From assembly GCF_000331535.1 (NCBI RefSeq), contig NZ_AMZN01000031.1, forward strand, positions 1-43,045: a DNA stretch of 43,045 bases, given 5' to 3'. Position 1 is the stretch's first letter, and each line of letters opens with the position of its first letter. The notes beneath the pieces were generated by a model, which ran no database searches, had not been told where the DNA came from, and saw only the letters and a list, made by a program, of their open reading frames with translations. Shown here piece by piece: positions 24,731-33,778 of this stretch. The DNA is from Fulvivirga imtechensis AK7 (lineage in GTDB: Bacteria; Bacteroidota; Bacteroidia; Cytophagales; Cyclobacteriaceae). Made by a program: the position numbers and the translations under genes.

Positions 24731-26221
24731 CTACTGCCAGTGAGGCATCTCAGCATCCTCCATGAGCAATTGCCTCTCCGAGCCATTTTTGTTCATTATC
24801 CATACCGATTTCTTGCCACTTCCATCATTGGAAGCATTCACAAAGATGATTTTAGCGCCATCAGGAGAAAACCTGGGCTGAAGGTCATTCGTGCCATTGG
24901 GTTTACCACCCGATACTTCGGTAACGTCAAGTGTTTCAATATCTTTGATGAAAATACGGGTATCGAGCTGGCGACCGGTTGCTGATTCATATCCGGACAC
25001 ATCGCGGGTGTACATGACCTCCTTTCCATCAATAGAGAAGGACGGAGACTGGATGATGCCTGGCAGGTTGTCCACCAGCCTGACAGTATCTTTTCCGCTG
25101 GCATTCATCAGGTAAATTTCGGAATCGTAAATGACCGGGCCGACCGTCTCTACTACGATCTTGTTGCCCACTGCGGTCCAGTCGCATGCACGGAAATTTC
25201 TGTTTTTTGGCGCTGTTGCTATGGTGGTGAGGTTTACACCGGTCCTGTCGATCCGGTAGAGTTTGTCGTAATGACTGTAGATAAACTTACCATTGTCGGG
25301 CGACCAGCTAAAGCCCACACCCTGGTTATGGAAGCCCGCTATTGGTATTGTGGTGACCTGTTGTATGGCAGAGCCGTTGTAGTTCATGGTGTAGATGTGG
25401 TAATCTACATTTTTGTTAGATGAAAAGGCGATCAGATCCCTCTTGTTGCTGAACAGGGGCCTTAACTCATAATGATCGGAGTAGGTGAGCTGTACTGTGG
25501 AAGTGGCTCCCGGACCTGAAGAATAGATCTCATAGTTTCCGGATTTGGCAGAAGTATACACAATCCTGTTATTGGGAAACGGAATAGTTTGAAACAGCCA
25601 TGTGGGGCCGGAAGTAATATAGCCGGTGCTGCTGACGACATCTACATGCCAATAATATGTGGTATTATACCTTAAGTTTTCGACAGTAAGTGTAGTGTCT
25701 GCCAACTGCTCTCTTTCTACAAGCGGAGTGATGTTGTTGGACTCGAAAAGTCTGACTGTGTAAGTAAGTTTGTCATCAGTATTGTTGTCGGTATCCCATT
25801 TTAGTTGCACTGTGAGTGGAATATTGGTTTCCCCGTTTTTCGGATTCGGATCAAAAGGTGCAGGGGCCAGCAGGCTGGAGGACCTCAGTTTAATTCCCAG
25901 CTCTGTAGATGCGTTTCTGATCACCTTTACTTTAACGCTTTCCCTCGAGTATCCATCGGCCTTGGTGACAACCGTATATTCACCTTCCGGAATTTTATTG
26001 ATAATAAATCTGCCTTTATTGTCAGTAAGTACCACACTTGTTACCGGTACTGTCGTTATTTCTACTTGCTCAATAGCTTCCAGAGACGATTTTGACAGTA
26101 CTGATCCATGAATAGAGCCCAGGTAGAGAGGATCTACCTTATCTTCTGTGCATGAATGGAATAAAAGTGAGCTAATAAGGAGGACAACTGCCCTGAAAAC
26201 GGAGTGATTACGTGTGTTCAT
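24731..26221 (-). CDS. Curli-linked lipoprotein: CarboxypepD_reg-like, Fn3-like and TolB/PD40-like regions
   Basis: 496 aa. A lipoprotein signal ends at C24 (loose lipobox F-H-S-C). Residues about 33-115 form a carboxypeptidase-regulatory-like beta sandwich (GSIHGSVLSKSSLEAIEQVE, IPEGEYTVV). Residues 118-215 look like fibronectin type III (YNTTYYWHVDVV). Residues 220-496 carry TolB/PD40 propeller blades: IVYTSAKSGNYEIY, FSWSPDNGKFIYS, PRFSPDGAKIIFV. It is the last gene after the curli csgB-like gene (13 bp gap), so it is likely co-transcribed and exported to the outer membrane, perhaps as a fibre anchor or chaperone; that role is inferred. Confidence 0.85.
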   Translation of the reverse strand: MNTRNHSVFRAVVLLISSLLFHSCTEDKVDPLYLGSIHGSVLSKSSLEAIEQVEITTVPVTSVVLTDNKGRFIINKIPEGEYTVVTKADGYSRESVKVKVIRNASTELGIKLRSSSLLAPAPFDPNPKNGETNIPLTVQLKWDTDNNTDDKLTYTVRLFESNNITPLVEREQLADTTLTVENLRYNTTYYWHVDVVSSTGYITSGPTWLFQTIPFPNNRIVYTSAKSGNYEIYSSGPGATSTVQLTYSDHYELRPLFSNKRDLIAFSSNKNVDYHIYTMNYNGSAIQQVTTIPIAGFHNQGVGFSWSPDNGKFIYSHYDKLYRIDRTGVNLTTIATAPKNRNFRACDWTAVGNKIVVETVGPVIYDSEIYLMNASGKDTVRLVDNLPGIIQSPSFSIDGKEVMYTRDVSGYESATGRQLDTRIFIKDIETLDVTEVSGGKPNGTNDLQPRFSPDGAKIIFVNASNDGSGKKSVWIMNKNGSERQLLMEDAEMPHWQ

Positions 26222-26234
26222 AGATGCGTTTTTT

Positions 26235-26765
26235 CTAATTTCTTGATCTGATGATCAATCTCATATCATTACCTCTCTGTTGTATTCTCAGTGGTGCGGA
26301 CCAGTGATCTCCCGAATGTTGGATATCGTTGAAGTTGCCTTCCTGGATCACTTCGAACATCATCTGATCGCCTGATAGGTTTTGCATTATACTGTTATAG
26401 CCTCCATGTTGGAGTATCGACAGCTCTATTTCCTCTCCTGCAGTTATTCCGTGATAATGATTAGCGGTACCACGTTGTCGTATCTGTACCTTTCCTCCTG
26501 GTGACACCTGCGTGCTGTAGGCCTCATTGTAGAGACCACTTTGAAGTACCATCGCTTTTGTACCGTACTGGTCGATATACAACAAATTCTCAGTGCCCTG
26601 CTGGTGGACCAGCAACTGGCTTTCCTGAGCTGGAAAGGGGCCAAATAGCCATTCTTCCAAAACAAGGCGTTTTTGAAGGGGAGTGTTTTCTTCTGTTTGA
26701 CAAATAGCAACAGAGGCGAGGGCTATGGCCAGAATGTTCAAAAAAAATCTAATAACCTTTTTCAT
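26235..26765 (-). CDS. Curli minor subunit / nucleator-like protein (CsgB-like)
   Basis: 176 aa with a signal peptide (MKKVIRFFLNILAIALASVAIC). After about residue 45 there are degenerate curlin units with the x-Q-x-G-x-x-N pattern (VHQQGTENLLY, IRQRGTANHY, ILQHGGYNSI, VIQEGNFNDI, IQQRGNDMRL). The units are more irregular and more charged than in the CsgA-like protein, as expected of a nucleator. The C-terminal IRSRN is basic, like the CsgB tail that holds it to the cell surface. Located directly downstream of the csgA-like gene. Exported to the surface by CsgG. Confidence 0.82.
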   Translation of the reverse strand: MKKVIRFFLNILAIALASVAICQTEENTPLQKRLVLEEWLFGPFPAQESQLLVHQQGTENLLYIDQYGTKAMVLQSGLYNEAYSTQVSPGGKVQIRQRGTANHYHGITAGEEIELSILQHGGYNSIMQNLSGDQMMFEVIQEGNFNDIQHSGDHWSAPLRIQQRGNDMRLIIRSRN

Positions 26766-27013
26766 GCGTATATTTTAGTATTAAGATATTAGTATTGAGG
26801 CTGGAAATGGCAGTTTGATCTTTAGAGTTTAAAGTTCAGTTTGCTTACACGCTGTTTTGTTTATAGCTCAAAGCTCAAAGCCTACGACTAACCGGTTGCC
26901 TATTGCTTGTGCCAACTGCTGACTATTCATCATGGCATGTCCCGATTCCTATATCCCTATCGGGGCCTGCCGTCATTTCATAGCAGTATTTTTTCAAATG
27001 GTACAAAAGCACA

Positions 27014-27042
27014 AGGGGTAATGCCCCGGAAGCATTACCCCT
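27014..27042 (-). terminator. Hairpin after the csgA-like gene (attenuator)
   Basis: AGGGGTAATGC (27014-27024) pairs perfectly with GCATTACCCCT (27032-27042), lying just 7 bp past the csgA-like stop on the minus strand. The following T-run is weak (TGTGCTTTTG). It may attenuate so that csgB-like transcript is less than csgA-like, as expected for subunit ratios. Confidence 0.55.
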
Positions 27043-27048
27043 CATATT

Positions 27049-28038
27049 TTAGTTTTGGATCACAGTTGTGGAGTTGCCGATACCAATCTGGTTTACATGA
27101 GACATGTGGCCCGCATTGAACTGGGTTACTTCGGCAAAGTTGCCTGCACCAAATTGCTCTACGGTTGACATGTTCGCTGTTCCATACTGGAATTGGAACG
27201 ATTCGTTGTCAGCGCCTATTTGTACTGCCACTGCCAGGTTGGACCCACCAAACTGAACCTGCTCAGCAAAGTTGTCGTAGCCGAATTGGTTAATGGAAGC
27301 CATATTGTAGGCTGCGAAAGAAGCTCCATCTTCTTCACCACCTCCTCCTCCCTGAGTCTGAACAGCGTGGTTGCCACCGCCAGACTGAAGGGCTGAAGCA
27401 AAGTTGCTCTCTCCAAACTGATATTGGGAAGAAAGGTTCGCATCGCCAAACTGTGTACTTGTTGCTACATTGCTGTACAAATACTGAGTTTGGTAAGCCT
27501 GGTTGCTTACACCGATCTGCTGTACGAGAGCGTTGTTGTACTTGGCTTCATAATCTCCACCTTGCAGTTGATCAGAGTAGTTGCCCGCACCTGCCTGGAT
27601 GGCCATGGCATTGTTGCCCTTGTCGTATTGGGTCTGAACAGCCTGGTTGGCTTCACCCAATTGCACTACTGAAGCAACATTCCACTTACCGTCCTGATAC
27701 TGTTGTGACCAGTTTCCCAAACCAGACTGTGTGGAGATGGCCATGTTGGATACTCCTTCTTGCTCTTTATAAGCGGCATTGGCTTCTCCTGATTGATTAG
27801 TCACTGCCTGATTGAACCAGCCCAACTGATCACTTTCTGAGTAGTTGTTCAGGCCGGTTTGACCCACGGTCGCATTGTTGGCTATTCCTGATTGTGTTAT
27901 ATCAGAAGTGTTGCCATCACCTGATTGAACTACCGCAGCATTATTGGCGAATCCCCCTTGCAAAACATTGCTTACGTTTTGCGCGTACGAAGCAACTGCA
28001 ATCCCTGCAGCCACTAACATTGTTAAGAATTTTTTCAT
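27049..28038 (-). CDS. Curlin major subunit-like amyloid protein (CsgA-like)
   Basis: 329 aa from ATG 28038 (MKKFLTMLVAAG...); the upstream open stretch is not part of the signal. The signal is cleaved near ASYA-Q. The mature part holds about 25 half-units of 11 residues of the form x-Q-x-G-x-x-N-x-A-x-x, i.e. about 12 curlin hairpin repeats against five in Escherichia coli CsgA. A linker (GGGGGEEDGASFAA, about residue 230) interrupts the array. Many N, Q, G and few charges mark an amyloid strand stack. It is secreted through CsgG and polymerises on CsgB. It follows csgG by 102 bp with a palindrome in the gap. Confidence 0.92.
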   Translation of the reverse strand: MKKFLTMLVAAGIAVASYAQNVSNVLQGGFANNAAVVQSGDGNTSDITQSGIANNATVGQTGLNNYSESDQLGWFNQAVTNQSGEANAAYKEQEGVSNMAISTQSGLGNWSQQYQDGKWNVASVVQLGEANQAVQTQYDKGNNAMAIQAGAGNYSDQLQGGDYEAKYNNALVQQIGVSNQAYQTQYLYSNVATSTQFGDANLSSQYQFGESNFASALQSGGGNHAVQTQGGGGGEEDGASFAAYNMASINQFGYDNFAEQVQFGGSNLAVAVQIGADNESFQFQYGTANMSTVEQFGAGNFAEVTQFNAGHMSHVNQIGIGNSTTVIQN

Positions 28039-28068
28039 GGTAAAATTTGAAATTAAAAGTGAAACAAA

Positions 28069-28080
28069 ATGGATATCCAT
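28069..28080. promoter_or_regulatory. 12-bp palindrome upstream of the csgA-like gene
   Basis: ATGGATATCCAT is a perfect palindrome 30 bp before the csgA-like ATG, in the short gap after csgG. Could be an operator or an mRNA hairpin near the start; function unknown. Confidence 0.3.
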
Positions 28081-28140
28081 ATATACAAGCTTGTTTTTTT
28101 ATATAAATGCCGCTGTTTGTCACAGCAGTTTTATAGTCTG

Positions 28141-29517
28141 TTATTTTAAATAATATGTGATCCCCACATCCGCTGCCCACAAGAAATCATTGTATTTGCC
28201 CTGGTCTAAGCGGTCGATGTTGTCGCTGAGATAGAGGTGATAATTTACAGCACCGCTTATTCCAAGATTTTTCTTTAGCAAAAACTCCAGCCCCAGTGAG
28301 GAAGTCACCTCCGGGTAGGTGTTTTTAGTCAGTGACGGCCTGCCATCGAGGCTATTTTCAACTTCGGTAACTACTCCTGCTCCAACCCTCACGTAGGGTG
28401 TCGTTCTTAATAAATTGAAGAATCTGTATTTCACGCCTAAAGTGGCATAGCTGATGGTAGCATTAAATTCATCGCCTATACCCATCCGGCCGATTCCTGT
28501 GTTGATGTCCAGAGATATTGGCCTATGGGCAAATAATTCAACATTGATCTCTCCTCCGGGAAAAACCTGGCTTCCCCGGTAGTCACCCTGATAAAGCAAC
28601 CCGCCTCCGCGAATTCCCAGTCCGAAAGTTGCCCTTCGTGGAGCTACTCTGTTGCCAAAAGCATCGATTTCGCTGTTGATATCCTTTTCTGCCATATACT
28701 GACGTATTGATTCATTTTCCATCTCCTGCTTACTTTTTACCTGCCACAGATTTTCGACAATTCCTTCTATTACCAGGGCATACACCGCTTTCTCAATGGC
28801 CTCTTTCACGGCCATCTCACCGGGTTCGTTATAGGTAAACCCTGTTTCTGCTTCCAGTAACCTGCGAGTACTTACAAACCGGAACACCCCAACATCAATT
28901 TGCTGCGAGAGGATCGTTTTTGACGTGTATATTGTCTTCAAAATGCGTCCGTTGCTTGTGGAGACCGCTCGTAGATAAATAGTGACCCGGTCTTCGCGAT
29001 ATTTGGTAGAGGCCCCCGCTCCAAAGTACCTGGCTCCTGCACCTCCCGTCATAATATTGGAATCAAAGGAAATGATGCCACCTTCCAATATGATACCCGC
29101 AAATACCAGCGGAGGCAATAATTTATTATGGTCTTCTTCAGTATAATTCGACATACTCGAGCGGATGATCTTTCGCTCGTTCAGCAAGTTTGATAATCCT
29201 TCGCGTTCGATAGGAACAAACCATCCTGACTCTTCCATTGCCCGCAGCAGTATAGAGGTGGCTCCCTGTGTCACGGCTGTAGACCAGCTTGTGCCAGCCT
29301 GAGTGTTTTTATATTGTCCCGTTTGATCACGGAATTTATACACTGCAGCCACAATCTTATCTTTTGGGGCAGGAAGGGCGTCAAACTGCCGGAACTGCGG
29401 TGTTTCAGCACCCAACCGTGCTTCAGATATCCTGAGAGGCTGGTGAAAATATTGTGCGCATGACGACAACAGTATCACAAATACACACATTAGGGTATAG
29501 AAGAGCGTGGTTTTCAT
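28141..29517 (-). CDS. csgG: Curli secretion channel CsgG with C-terminal barrel extension
   Basis: 458 aa, far longer than the 277-residue E. coli CsgG. The lipoprotein signal ends at C20 (LLSSC). Residues about 20-275 are CsgG: KIVAAVYKFRDQTGQYK near the start, WFVPIEREGLSNLLNERKII, and VTIYLRAVSTSNGRILKTIYTSKTI, the channel hairpin region. From about 295 the protein continues with alternating strands (GLGIRGGGLLYQGDYRGSQ, GVKYRFFNLLRTTPYVRVGAG) and ends in ITYYLK, like an OmpA-type or outer-membrane beta-barrel domain. CsgG forms the outer-membrane pore that exports CsgA/CsgB. The extra domain is unusual; its partner could be CsgF, CsgE or peptidoglycan. Confidence 0.93.
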   Translation of the reverse strand: MKTTLFYTLMCVFVILLSSCAQYFHQPLRISEARLGAETPQFRQFDALPAPKDKIVAAVYKFRDQTGQYKNTQAGTSWSTAVTQGATSILLRAMEESGWFVPIEREGLSNLLNERKIIRSSMSNYTEEDHNKLLPPLVFAGIILEGGIISFDSNIMTGGAGARYFGAGASTKYREDRVTIYLRAVSTSNGRILKTIYTSKTILSQQIDVGVFRFVSTRRLLEAETGFTYNEPGEMAVKEAIEKAVYALVIEGIVENLWQVKSKQEMENESIRQYMAEKDINSEIDAFGNRVAPRRATFGLGIRGGGLLYQGDYRGSQVFPGGEINVELFAHRPISLDINTGIGRMGIGDEFNATISYATLGVKYRFFNLLRTTPYVRVGAGVVTEVENSLDGRPSLTKNTYPEVTSSLGLEFLLKKNLGISGAVNYHLYLSDNIDRLDQGKYNDFLWAADVGITYYLK

Positions 29518-29529
29518 GTGAAGGAGCCG

Positions 29530-29946
29530 TTAGAAGTAAGGCACAATAATGGATGTTTCATTTCCATTGCTGGAGTCGAGAATATCGATGTGGATACCAT
29601 CACCACGACTGTTGATCTCGATCTGAAAGCCGCCAATTTCAAAGGTTCCGTCTTTTAAGCCCTCCTCTCCGAAGACATCAGTTACAAGTCTCCTGGATAT
29701 CTGGCTAAGGATCTGCCTGTTCAGGTCTTGTTCAAACTGTTTAAGCGGATCCTGATTCAGAAAGTTGAGGTTGGTTTTTTCCTTAAAGTCATTTTGCTCC
29801 TGGGCAGAACTTAATAACCACTGGTAGTTGAAAGAATCTCCACCGAAGGCGGGATTAACGGGTTTGTAAACAAGGTCCTGACTATAGACATTTTGCAGAA
29901 AAATGGTTAATAGAATGGTTAGGGTAACACTGATGTTAAGTTTCAT
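29530..29946 (-). CDS. csgF: Curli assembly protein CsgF
   Basis: 138 aa from ATG 29946 (MKLNISVTL). Signal peptide ends near VYSQ. Mature start DLVYKPVNPAFGGDSFN matches the conserved CsgF segment that inserts into the CsgG pore (PxNPxFGG). A central glutamine-rich helix (NDFKEKTNLNFLNQDP then LKQFEQDLNRQILSQI) and a beta end follow. It couples the CsgG pore to CsgB nucleation at the cell surface. Lies 12 bp before csgG in the operon. Confidence 0.92.
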   Translation of the reverse strand: MKLNISVTLTILLTIFLQNVYSQDLVYKPVNPAFGGDSFNYQWLLSSAQEQNDFKEKTNLNFLNQDPLKQFEQDLNRQILSQISRRLVTDVFGEEGLKDGTFEIGGFQIEINSRGDGIHIDILDSSNGNETSIIVPYF

Positions 29947-29969
29947 AGTTGAGGTTTGGTTTAATATGG

Positions 29970-30467
29970 TCAATAAATTCCTGTGCCCTGCATATCCTTC
30001 CCCTCTAATTGCTTCATTATATTATCATAGTTCATTAAATAGCTATAAGTTTGTTCTGCTGCCATTTGGGCCAGCGACTCCAGAACATCGTACCGTGTTT
30101 GTAGAAAACTCTCAAATACGGTCAGGTCATTGATCGTTATAGTTATAGTGGTTGATATCCCCCGGAAAGGTCGTTCTTTGATCATCATCATAAAAGATCC
30201 GTTGGATACTTGTGGCCAGCTCCACAGCGAAAAGAAGATCTCCATAAATTCATGTCCCGCTTTACTGATCGTTTCGTCTACTATTAGCTTATCTATCTCT
30301 ATCAGGTCAGCTTTTAAAGTGCCATTGTCTATGGTATCTGCTGCTGGCAGGTAGGGTTTCTGAAAGTACTGCGGTTCGATAGTAGTATGTGCCATGGGCA
30401 ACTGAACTGTTTGAACCGCAGGTATTTCGAAAGGATAAAATAATATTAGGCCTATAACTATAGACAT
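29970..30467 (-). CDS. csgE: Curli assembly protein CsgE
   Basis: 165 aa with an N-terminal hydrophobic export signal (MSIVIGLILFYPFEIPAVQT). The body LIVDETISKAGHEFMEIFFS followed by LWSWP, then ITITINDLTVFE and ESLAQMAAEQTYSYLMNYDN, matches the CsgE family. CsgE is a periplasmic factor that caps the CsgG pore from below and selects curlin subunits. It heads the operon csgE-csgF-csgG-csgA-csgB in this organism; no csgD-type regulator and no csgC are present nearby. Confidence 0.88.
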   Translation of the reverse strand: MSIVIGLILFYPFEIPAVQTVQLPMAHTTIEPQYFQKPYLPAADTIDNGTLKADLIEIDKLIVDETISKAGHEFMEIFFSLWSWPQVSNGSFMMMIKERPFRGISTTITITINDLTVFESFLQTRYDVLESLAQMAAEQTYSYLMNYDNIMKQLEGKDMQGTGIY

Positions 30468-30669
30468 TTTTATATTGGTTTATTGTTTTAGGAATATAAA
30501 AAAGAACAATTACTCAAAATTAACCGGAGAGTTCACTAAAAGAGATGATATTCGTTATCTAAAGCGGAGATTAAAATCCTGATTTGGGTAGATTGTGGTC
30601 ATCGAAGGGATATGGATTTATTCCATATAAAAAGAACAAGTCCACGGTTTCGGAGCAACAATGGTACGA

Positions 30670-31824
30670 TTAAAAGCTCCATTTTATTCGTATAAATATA
30701 CGATGGGCCATGTCATCAAATCCCGTATCTTGTTTGTTGAAAAAGGATTGCCACACCAGGTTGAAATCCAGGTTTTCCGAAAGATTGTAGCTAAGTGTTG
30801 GAAGAAGCATGACGAGATGGCTACCCGGGCTGTAGATAATAGTAGTATTACCCGTAAACAACGGAGTGATCTCTTTGGTGAAACCAACGATCGAATTCCA
30901 TTTGGTAGGCATCAGATTTTTTGGAGAAAATTCTAATGTGGCGATAGTGGACAGGTCAGCCGGTTCTTTGATGCCTCGGCTGTTAAAGAATCCTCCGATG
31001 TTTACATACCACCCGTTTTCAAAAACATGATCTATTTCGGCGGATACATTAATCAACTCCTGAAAGTCTTTGCGAGGGAAGTAGTACTGTACTTCACCTT
31101 TAAAACCTGATTCTCTGATAATCCCCGACCAACCCACACCCATAGTGGGCTGCCGCTGAAACCAGCCACCAATGAGCTGTAAGTCATAGTTAGCAAAGTT
31201 TATAAAATATTTTGCTGCGCTAATCATTTCATGACTTTCATCGCCAACAGAAATGGCCAGTTCGATATGGTTCATTAACCCGGTAAAATATTGCAGCCTT
31301 AATGCGTCCACACCGGGCCTTTCTTCATAGTCAAAATCCAGGAAATTGAATGTGTTGAACAGATCGTTTGGGTTCCAGATGGTGCCAATACCCCAGTTGA
31401 TGCGCTGCCTTCCCACTCTTACATTCCACCTGACCTTGTCATATAGTAGGTACAACCTGTCGATAGTGGTGTTCAGCACCATTTGTTCTTCGTTTATCCA
31501 GTTCAGTGACAAGTCTGCCGCTTCATTGGCATTTCTTAGTTGAGAGGCGAAACCCGGTGTTAAGGCTACCTCTTCGCCCCAGAACAGGCGATTCCGAAAT
31601 TCCATAACAGCGATAATGGACCCTGAAGGCTGCCATTTGAGATTGGCCCGGTTGTGGATCAGGTTGCCTGTAGTCAGGTGGGTGAAATTTTCCGCATAAT
31701 TCAGCGATTGTAGATTTTTGATGTACCCTGAATACTTTAGACGTTGTACCGTTGTATCCTGGGCATATGTTGCTGTTGTATAGGTCAGGGTCAATAACAC
31801 CTTTATGAGCAACATCCAGTTCAT
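30670..31824 (-). CDS. Outer-membrane beta-barrel protein of a LolCDE-type ABC operon
   Basis: 384 aa. A signal peptide (ends near TYAQ) is followed by alternating aromatic strands throughout, VGRQRINWGIGTIWNPNDLF as the most distinctive segment, and a C-terminal IRIKWSF ending in Phe as required for barrel assembly. The R-Q-R-x-N-W-G pattern resembles DUF1302/alginate-export-type porins. It overlaps the ATPase gene by 4 bp (ATGA), so it belongs to the envelope ABC system upstream and could be its outer-membrane exit or acceptor. Substrate unknown. Confidence 0.8.
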   Translation of the reverse strand: MNWMLLIKVLLTLTYTTATYAQDTTVQRLKYSGYIKNLQSLNYAENFTHLTTGNLIHNRANLKWQPSGSIIAVMEFRNRLFWGEEVALTPGFASQLRNANEAADLSLNWINEEQMVLNTTIDRLYLLYDKVRWNVRVGRQRINWGIGTIWNPNDLFNTFNFLDFDYEERPGVDALRLQYFTGLMNHIELAISVGDESHEMISAAKYFINFANYDLQLIGGWFQRQPTMGVGWSGIIRESGFKGEVQYYFPRKDFQELINVSAEIDHVFENGWYVNIGGFFNSRGIKEPADLSTIATLEFSPKNLMPTKWNSIVGFTKEITPLFTGNTTIIYSPGSHLVMLLPTLSYNLSENLDFNLVWQSFFNKQDTGFDDMAHRIFIRIKWSF

Positions 31825-32540
31825 GCTGTTACCGGATAATCTGCATGAACACTTACAGGTGAAGAATCCGTATGTATTTGTCCGTCCACCAAAGTGACCA
31901 CTCTTCGTGCCCTTTCGATTACACGTTGATCATGGGTAGAAAATATAAAGGTCATATTTTCTTCCTTGTTCAGCTTGGCCATGATGTCAAGTAGATTGTC
32001 TGCTGATTTGGTATCCAGGTTAGCCGTGGGCTCATCGGCAAGGATAAATTGCGGACGCGAAGCCAGCGCCCGGGCTACTGCTATACGCTGCTGCTGTCCA
32101 CCTGAAAGTTGAGCTGGCCGGACATCCATTTTGTCTTCCAAACCTATCTGCCGGAAAAGGCTCGTAACGCGAACATTGATCTCAGCCTTCTTCACATGTT
32201 GAAGTTGCATGATCAGCTCTACATTTTCACGGGCAGACAGCACAGGTATCAGGTTAAATGACTGGAAGACAAACCCGATGTTATGGAGTCTGAAGTCAAT
32301 TAACTTATTGGCCGAAAGCCTGGTAATATCCACACCATTGATAATGACACTGCCGTTATCCGGTTTATCAAGCCCCCCGATGAGATTGAGAAGGGTGGTC
32401 TTGCCTGAACCGGAAGGACCCACCAACGCGGTAAATTCGCCCCTTTCCAGGTGGAGGTGTACGTTGTTCACGGCCACTACAGGTACGGTTTCAGGGTTGT
32501 AAATCTTCTTGATATTATGAGCATCAATAACCGTTTTCAT
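31821..32540 (-). CDS. ABC transporter ATP-binding protein, LolD/MacB type
   Basis: 239 aa. Walker A GPSGSGKTTLLNLIGG (about 41-56), signature LSGGQQQR (about 145), Walker B FILADEPTANLD with catalytic Glu (about 166-177), and H-loop FIFSTHDQ. This is the LolD/FtsE/MacB subfamily that drives FtsX-type permeases in extracting lipoproteins or mechanotransmission rather than classic pore transport. It is 11 bp downstream of the permease and overlaps the barrel gene by 4 bp. Confidence 0.95.
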   Translation of the reverse strand: MKTVIDAHNIKKIYNPETVPVVAVNNVHLHLERGEFTALVGPSGSGKTTLLNLIGGLDKPDNGSVIINGVDITRLSANKLIDFRLHNIGFVFQSFNLIPVLSARENVELIMQLQHVKKAEINVRVTSLFRQIGLEDKMDVRPAQLSGGQQQRIAVARALASRPQFILADEPTANLDTKSADNLLDIMAKLNKEENMTFIFSTHDQRVIERARRVVTLVDGQIHTDSSPVSVHADYPVTA

Positions 32541-32551
32541 TGTTCATATAT

Positions 32552-33778
32552 TCATTTTTGTAGCGCTTCTACGGGGCGCAATCCGATTGCTTTAATTGCA
32601 GGAATGAGTGATGATAGCAAAGCTGCCATCAGTACGATCAGCATCTGGCTCAATATCTTTTCCCAGGGAAATGCCGGGTAGATCATTGAGCTGAAGCCAA
32701 ATTCTGACATGGCTTGCCCACCGAGAGCTGAAATATCCAAGCCATGACGATGGTATATCTTTACAATAACCCAGGTGGCAAACACACCTGTTGGAACTCC
32801 CGTTATTGTTAAAAAAACCGTTTCGGTTAGTATCATGGAAAAGATCTTCACGCGGTTCATGCCCAGGGCTAGCAGCATGCCTATTTCACGCGAACGCTCC
32901 AGTACAGCCATGAGCATGGTATTCACAATGCCAAATGATAATGCAAGCATGATGATAATAATAAAAATAAGGGAGTACTGGTCTGTGGTTTCTATCATTA
33001 ATTTAGTTTCAGGTGAGATCTCTTTCCAGGACTCAATTTTCAGTTCGGGATATTTACTTTTCAGTGCCGCCTGCACATCTTCCACGTCACCATCTTTTTG
33101 GAGCAGTATAGCTATTTCATGGACTTCTCCATCCAGAGAGAGATATAGCCTCAGATCGTCTTGTTTTACAAAAGCTATCCTTTCATCCATTGGAGTATTG
33201 TCCGTTTGGTAAATTCCGGCAACCCGAAACGCACCCGAAACAATATTGCTTTCTTTGTCAATGAACGTCAAAATGGCTTTAGAGCCTACCTTCAGGTGCA
33301 TTTTATCAGCCAGTTTTTTACCTATGAGCAACTGGTTCTTTTTACCATTAGAAAAGCCTTTTCCATCTTTCAGTTTAGCATTCAGTCCGCTCACTTGATT
33401 TTCTTGTTCCGGATCAACTCCTACAAGCTGGATAGCTGAGGATCCGGTTCCTGTTGCCAGCATACCCTGTGCGACAGTGCGGGAGGTAAATACCTTAACA
33501 GTTGGCAGGTGGTGTAGATGCTCGATGAGTTCATCTTTCCCGGGGATCACATATTTGGGGTCGAAATCTTCTTTAAAGCGGACATGATGGACCTGGAGAT
33601 GAGACACTTCCCTGTCAATCACCGTTCTTACCCTGTCTTCAAGAATTCCTTTATACAGGCTGAGTACGAATAGCCCCGCTACCAAACCAATAGCTACTGA
33701 ACTGATGATGATCAGGCTCCTGACCTTGTTTCGCCAGATGTTACGCCAGGCCATTTGTATGATGATGATCACATTCAT
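32552..33778 (-). CDS. ABC transporter permease, LolC/LolE/FtsX type (second subunit)
   Basis: 408 aa. TM1 (about 15-40) with the WRNIWRNKVRSLIII amphipathic elbow, a large periplasmic MacB-core domain (50-265), then three TMs ending near 395. The GIVNTMLMAVLERSREIGMLLALG motif is the FtsX core. It forms a heterodimer with the permease at 33775-34992, whose 3' end it overlaps by 4 bp (ATGA). The pair likely extracts lipid-linked cargo from the inner membrane for the LolA-like protein. Confidence 0.92.
   Translation of the reverse strand: MNVIIIIQMAWRNIWRNKVRSLIIISSVAIGLVAGLFVLSLYKGILEDRVRTVIDREVSHLQVHHVRFKEDFDPKYVIPGKDELIEHLHHLPTVKVFTSRTVAQGMLATGTGSSAIQLVGVDPEQENQVSGLNAKLKDGKGFSNGKKNQLLIGKKLADKMHLKVGSKAILTFIDKESNIVSGAFRVAGIYQTDNTPMDERIAFVKQDDLRLYLSLDGEVHEIAILLQKDGDVEDVQAALKSKYPELKIESWKEISPETKLMIETTDQYSLIFIIIIMLALSFGIVNTMLMAVLERSREIGMLLALGMNRVKIFSMILTETVFLTITGVPTGVFATWVIVKIYHRHGLDISALGGQAMSEFGFSSMIYPAFPWEKILSQMLIVLMAALLSSLIPAIKAIGLRPVEALQK

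Noticed and set aside
30661-30936. 91-codon plus-strand frame opposite the barrel gene
   Set aside because: Fully antisense to a well-supported outer-membrane barrel gene with no independent support.
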